A DNA stretch of 30,534 bases from a virus, in IMG/VR virus record IMGVR_UViG_3300005529_000242, positions 1 through 30,534 of that record. The stretch is one strand, 5' to 3'. This document shows, one piece after another, positions 28,251-30,534 of this stretch. Positions within the stretch are counted from its first letter, which is position 1. Every line of letters begins with the position of its first letter. Position numbers and translations under genes: made by a program. A model generated the notes under the pieces. The model saw nothing but the letters and a program-made list of their open reading frames with translations. It did no database searches and was not told the DNA's origin.

Positions 28251-28476
28251 CTTTGCACGTACCAAACTGCCACACATACCCGGCAGATATACAGCGCTTA
28301 CGGCTCCGGTATGCCCGGGACACTAATATGCGGTCGTCCAGATTGTTTTGCTGCTTGCGGAGCGTCGTGTGGAAAGCCGTCTCAGCCGCCGCTAGTTTGT
28401 CTTTATCAGCCCGAGACTCGCAACCGGCTAAGCACAACACAGAGAGCAAAGTGCAAACAGTAACGATGCGTGTCAT
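28240..28476 (-). CDS. Small lipoprotein
   Basis: 78 residues with a classic lipoprotein signal: MTRIVTVCTLLSVLCLAGC, where LAGC is the lipobox and the Cys would be lipidated at residue 19. The rest is a charged helix (ADKDKLAAAETAFHTTLRKQ) and a short Cys-containing C-terminus (RCISAGYVWQFGTCKVKP). It could be an o-spanin-like lysis lipoprotein or a lysogen surface protein made in the prophage state. It lies with two small genes and the integrase on the minus strand and overlaps the converging rightward block. Confidence 0.6.
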   Translation of the reverse strand: MTRIVTVCTLLSVLCLAGCESRADKDKLAAAETAFHTTLRKQQNNLDDRILVSRAYRSRKRCISAGYVWQFGTCKVKP

Positions 28477-28694
28477 TTGGTCCCTTTCTTGGCAGCGGCT
28501 TCCCGCTGTTTGCGTTTTTGCTCAGCCCACCTCTTCCGTTGCGCGATACTCCGCGCATTGGAATTGGTGGGCTGTTTTGCTTTTGGCGCGGCACCCGGCC
28601 CGGCAAGAGCCCGGAGCGTGTCACGGGCGGAGGTCAACCGCTGAATCTCCGCATTGAGCGCGTCAATGCTTGGCTGAATCTTCTTGAGGTCCAT
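28473..28694 (-). CDS. Small coiled-coil protein with basic tail, probable nucleic-acid binder
   Basis: 73 residues from ATG 28694. The longer frame has two more Met codons upstream but no better ribosome site. The N-terminal helix is 'DLKKIQPSIDALNAEIQRLT' then 'SARDTLRAL', a short coiled coil. After a Gly/Ala/Pro linker, the basic tail 'SIAQRKRWAEQKRKQREAAA' then 'KKGTK' follows. Proteins with this helix plus R/K-x-R-W-A tail are common in some phages and bacterial genomes and are thought to bind DNA, though the function is not established. It overlaps the lipoprotein start by 4 bases. Confidence 0.55.
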   Translation of the reverse strand: MDLKKIQPSIDALNAEIQRLTSARDTLRALAGPGAAPKAKQPTNSNARSIAQRKRWAEQKRKQREAAAKKGTK

Positions 28695-28702
28695 GCCCGG
28701 CA

Positions 28703-28936
28703 TTATACAACGGGTGGTGAAAGCGGCACAGGCCAAAACTCCCCTTCAATGCACTCATAATCCCCGCATGCCCAATCCATGTCCTCTGTCCCCATGTACA
28801 GGACAATTGGTCTGTCCCCGGCCCGTATCTCAACAATCTCCGGATCGTTAAATCCGCCTCCGTTAGCCGTGCCCTTGATTCCACGAAACCAATAAAAGCC
28901 CGGTGCTGTTGGGTAGGTAGTTGTCCACCTAGTCAT
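28703..28936 (-). CDS. Small acidic protein, unknown
   Basis: 77 residues from ATG 28936, chosen because GGAGG lies 4 bases before. A longer in-frame start at 29092 would add 52 residues and is possible. It contains 'TYPTAPGFYWFRGIKGTANG', 'DPEIVEIRAGDRPIVLYMGT' and 'CIEGEFWPVPLSP', the pattern of small phage proteins in which P-x-x-P-G-x-Y-W-F and the G-x-F-W-x-P-x end are conserved. No function is known to me. The upstream 180 bases (28937-29117) otherwise hold only this possible extension. Confidence 0.5.
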   Translation of the reverse strand: MTRWTTTYPTAPGFYWFRGIKGTANGGGFNDPEIVEIRAGDRPIVLYMGTEDMDWACGDYECIEGEFWPVPLSPPVV

Positions 28937-29117
28937 GTGTCCTCCGTAGTAATGCGCGATACTTCCGTGGTTTGAGACTCCGGCTCTTCCACAGGGGCCC
29001 GTCCGGCTGTAGCTATGTGAGATGTTGAGGACGGCGGCCATGTGCTTAGTTGCCTCATTGTATCGGCTGTAAAACTTGCGTGTCAGCTTCATTGTCTTTC
29101 CTTTCTATGTGCCGCTG

Positions 29118-30257
29118 CTATGCGGCCCATGTTTGCATGACAAGCGTGTCAAGCCGGTCTTGACGGCCTTTGACCCACTTGGCATAGTGCTTTTCAGTAG
29201 TGCGGATGGATTCGTGCCCCAACAGCTTAGAGACTTCCTCCATTGGGACACCCTTCTCCAAAAGGTCTACGGCGAAGGTATCCCGGAGCCGGTGCGACTT
29301 CATGTTACCCAAAGAGACGATTCCGGCAGCCTTAAACGCCTTGGTGACGTACCGCTCATAGAACCGGTTGGCGAAGCGGGCACCGTCTGAGCCGTCCCAA
29401 AACACGTACCGGGCATTCAATGTTTTCTGCGGGGTAGCGAGAATCTCTTCCGCTATGGCCGGGTGCAAAGGGACGGAAACGTGCGTCCCGGTCTTCTGCC
29501 GCTCCGTCACCACGCGGTAAATTCCTTTGGCTTCGTCCTTGTGGAACTCGGCCCGCTCGATTGTTAAGGCGTCCCGGATGGCTAAACCGGTCCAACGCAT
29601 CAGAAGGAATAACGACCGTAGCCGCTTGCGGTCCACTTCATCATCAAGGACGTTGACGCCCGCGAGCAGCCGGTCAAACTCATCCGGGGTGAGTGGCATT
29701 GTGGGTGGTTCGTCAATGGTCATCTGAGGTAGTGGCAGCTTCCGCCGCATCCATTCCGAGTCATAACAGAACTTGATGAAGCCCTGGAGCCGCTCACGGA
29801 CGCGGAAGCGTGTATAGCTGCTCTTGTAAAAGTCCGGCCACGTCGCACAGAAGGATGTCAGCAGCTCCCGGGTTATGCTCTGGCAGTGATAAACACCGGC
29901 AGCGTTGCAGAAGCTTTGCAACCGGGCCAGCTCCAGCGCGTATGTCTGCTGTACGGTCTTGGATATGTTTCGTACTCGTTTCTCTTCTAGGAATGAGGCA
30001 ACCGCCTCCGCGATGGGCTTAGGTTCGTTGGCCGGTTCAACACATTCGCCCGCGAGTTGGTCCTCAAGCTTGCGTTTGAGCTGCTCTGCCTCTGCCCAAG
30101 AGCGAGTGCCCGCAGCCTGCCGGAACTGTTTGAGCTGCGCTCCCTGCCCGGTAGACCAACGGAAGTGTTTCCGGCATGTGCAGCGCTTGTACTGCTCATC
30201 TGTCTGCTTGCAGGTAGCGGAGTGGCGAACAAAGATCGTGACAACCGGGCGGTCCAT
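29118..30257 (-). CDS. Tyrosine-family site-specific integrase
   Basis: 379 residues; AGAGGA lies 4 bases before the ATG. The N-terminus has 'CKQTDEQYKRCTCRKHFRW' (16-34), a possible zinc-binding arm-type domain. A core-binding SAM-like domain spans about 80-175. Catalytic residues are in place: Arg228 (TGLAIRDAL), Lys255 (RQKTGTH), His322 and Arg325 (SHRLRDTFA), His348 (LLGHES) and Tyr358 (TEKHYAKW). It would integrate and excise the phage. Its position at the right edge, with the host-like fragment beyond, supports attR lying between about 30260 and 30480. The HTH protein at 26095 may be its excisionase. Confidence 0.93.
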   Translation of the reverse strand: MDRPVVTIFVRHSATCKQTDEQYKRCTCRKHFRWSTGQGAQLKQFRQAAGTRSWAEAEQLKRKLEDQLAGECVEPANEPKPIAEAVASFLEEKRVRNISKTVQQTYALELARLQSFCNAAGVYHCQSITRELLTSFCATWPDFYKSSYTRFRVRERLQGFIKFCYDSEWMRRKLPLPQMTIDEPPTMPLTPDEFDRLLAGVNVLDDEVDRKRLRSLFLLMRWTGLAIRDALTIERAEFHKDEAKGIYRVVTERQKTGTHVSVPLHPAIAEEILATPQKTLNARYVFWDGSDGARFANRFYERYVTKAFKAAGIVSLGNMKSHRLRDTFAVDLLEKGVPMEEVSKLLGHESIRTTEKHYAKWVKGRQDRLDTLVMQTWAA

Positions 30258-30328
30258 CGTGTCCTCTTTTCGTGTCCCTTTCTAATATCCCGTTTCAGGT
30301 ACACGTTAAAAGTACCGTTGTCGTGTCC
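30257..30328. repeat. Three TCGTGTCC direct repeats upstream of integrase
   Basis: The 8-mer TCGTGTCC occurs at 30257-30264, 30270-30277 and 30321-30328. The first covers the integrase ribosome site. They may be integrase arm-type sites or operators for a repressor of int. Confidence 0.4.
30282..30310 (-). promoter_or_regulatory. Candidate integrase promoter
   Basis: On the minus strand TTTAAC (30310-30305) and TATTAG (30287-30282) are 17 bases apart, resembling -35 and -10 boxes of a sigma70-type promoter. They lie 25 bases before the integrase start and between the TCGTGTCC copies. Confidence 0.4.
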
Positions 30329-30362
30329 CGGTGTCAAGCACAAAAGTAGCACAAAATAAAAC

Positions 30363-30380
30363 GGCCCTTTTGCAAGGGCC
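30363..30380 (-). terminator. Terminator hairpin near the phage-host junction
   Basis: GGCCCTT (30363-30369) pairs perfectly with AAGGGCC (30374-30380) with a TTGC loop. On the minus strand it is followed by GTTTTATTTTG, so it would stop transcription coming from the right, i.e. from the host-like gene ending at 30489. If this is the host gene's own terminator, attR lies left of it. Confidence 0.65.
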
Positions 30381-30415
30381 TTAGAAATTAGCTATTTACT
30401 GGATATTATCGGTAT

Positions 30416-30458
30416 GGGGCACCCACGTTCGTGCTGAGCTGGGGCACGCAGGTTCGTG
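30416..30458. repeat. Two 18-base GGGGCAC-type direct repeats
   Basis: GGGGCACCCACGTTCGTG (30416-30433) and GGGGCACGCAGGTTCGTG (30441-30458) differ at two positions and start 25 bases apart. They lie between the terminator and the host-like coding end. GGGGCACCC-rich elements are common in Acidobacteriota intergenic DNA as far as I recall. Confidence 0.5.
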
Positions 30459-30488
30459 TCTGATTGAGTGTGCGGGGCCGATTGCGGA

Positions 30489-30534
30489 TCAGGCGACGGC
30501 GTCTGCGGAAGCGGCCTGTTCCTCGGCTTCGAGT
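30489..30534 (-). CDS. C-terminal end of a probable host gene
   Basis: On the minus strand the last codons LEAEEQAASADAVA then TGA (30491-30489) run off the right edge. The composition (Ala/Glu-rich) is like the C-terminal tails of many bacterial proteins, including ribosomal and chaperone proteins, but 14 residues cannot identify it. A terminator lies downstream at 30363-30380. Confidence 0.35.
   Translation of the reverse strand, partial: LEAEEQAASADAVA

Noticed and set aside
1-30534. tRNA genes, rRNA, insertion sequences, CRISPR arrays and a CI-like repressor
   Set aside because: I looked for cloverleaf arms, transposase motifs with terminal repeats, spacer arrays and a phage repressor with HTH plus peptidase domain; none could be supported.

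Overview
The window is most of a temperate, tailed, siphovirus-like bacteriophage of the HK97 type, apparently integrated in a chromosome. Its right edge holds a tyrosine integrase and, just beyond it, what looks like the last codons of a host gene. The left edge cuts the phage inside the tape measure gene, so the rest of the tail, the left attachment site and any CI-like repressor are outside the window. The base composition is moderately GC-rich. Two GGGGCAC-type repeats at the right edge are of a kind I associate with Acidobacteriota intergenic regions; that host assignment is tentative.

Layout. Positions 1-10493 (minus strand) carry the packaging, head and early tail genes, read right to left: two small proteins, large terminase, portal, S49-type head protease, HK97-fold capsid, head-tail connector, head closure, tail terminator, Ig/FN3-bearing major tail protein, tail assembly chaperones G and GT (a -1 frameshift), a small unknown protein, an HK97 gp10-like protein and the start of the tape measure. 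A divergent control region (about 10494-10709) separates these from a long plus-strand block (10710-28250). That block starts with a Zn-ribbon microprotein and two large proteins with signal peptides (a collagen-repeat fibre-like protein and a lectin-like protein). A PrimPol-helicase fusion, small holin-like membrane proteins and an HNH nuclease follow. Next come the P27-type small terminase (far from the large subunit and on the other strand), a GNAT acetyltransferase and an L,D-transpeptidase-like lysin candidate.

From 19660 to 27850 lies a replication and recombination set: an SSB, an endonuclease VII-like HNH protein, a broken methyltransferase-like gene, a RecB-like nuclease, a metallophosphoesterase, a dNMP kinase, a family A DNA polymerase split into exonuclease and polymerase chains, a coiled-coil membrane protein, an HTH protein, a nucleotidyltransferase and an ATP-dependent DNA ligase. 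Most of these genes overlap by ATGA or TAATG, which suggests translational coupling. The right end (28240-30257, minus strand) has a lipoprotein, two small proteins and the integrase.

The most striking points are as follows. (1) The SSB gene has a slippery A_AAA_AAC directly before its stop codon, followed by a strong stem-loop. A -1 shift would append a 30-residue tail ending in EDDIPF, the SSB C-terminal interaction tip, so the phage may make tailed and tail-less SSB from one gene. (2) The tail chaperone gene uses a CCCAAAC slippery site, also with a hairpin. (3) Two genes share an almost identical ribosome-binding leader that leads to ACG as the apparent start codon. (4) The DNA polymerase is split and carries a cysteine-rich insertion after motif B. 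(5) RNA hairpins flank both the capsid and the major tail protein genes.
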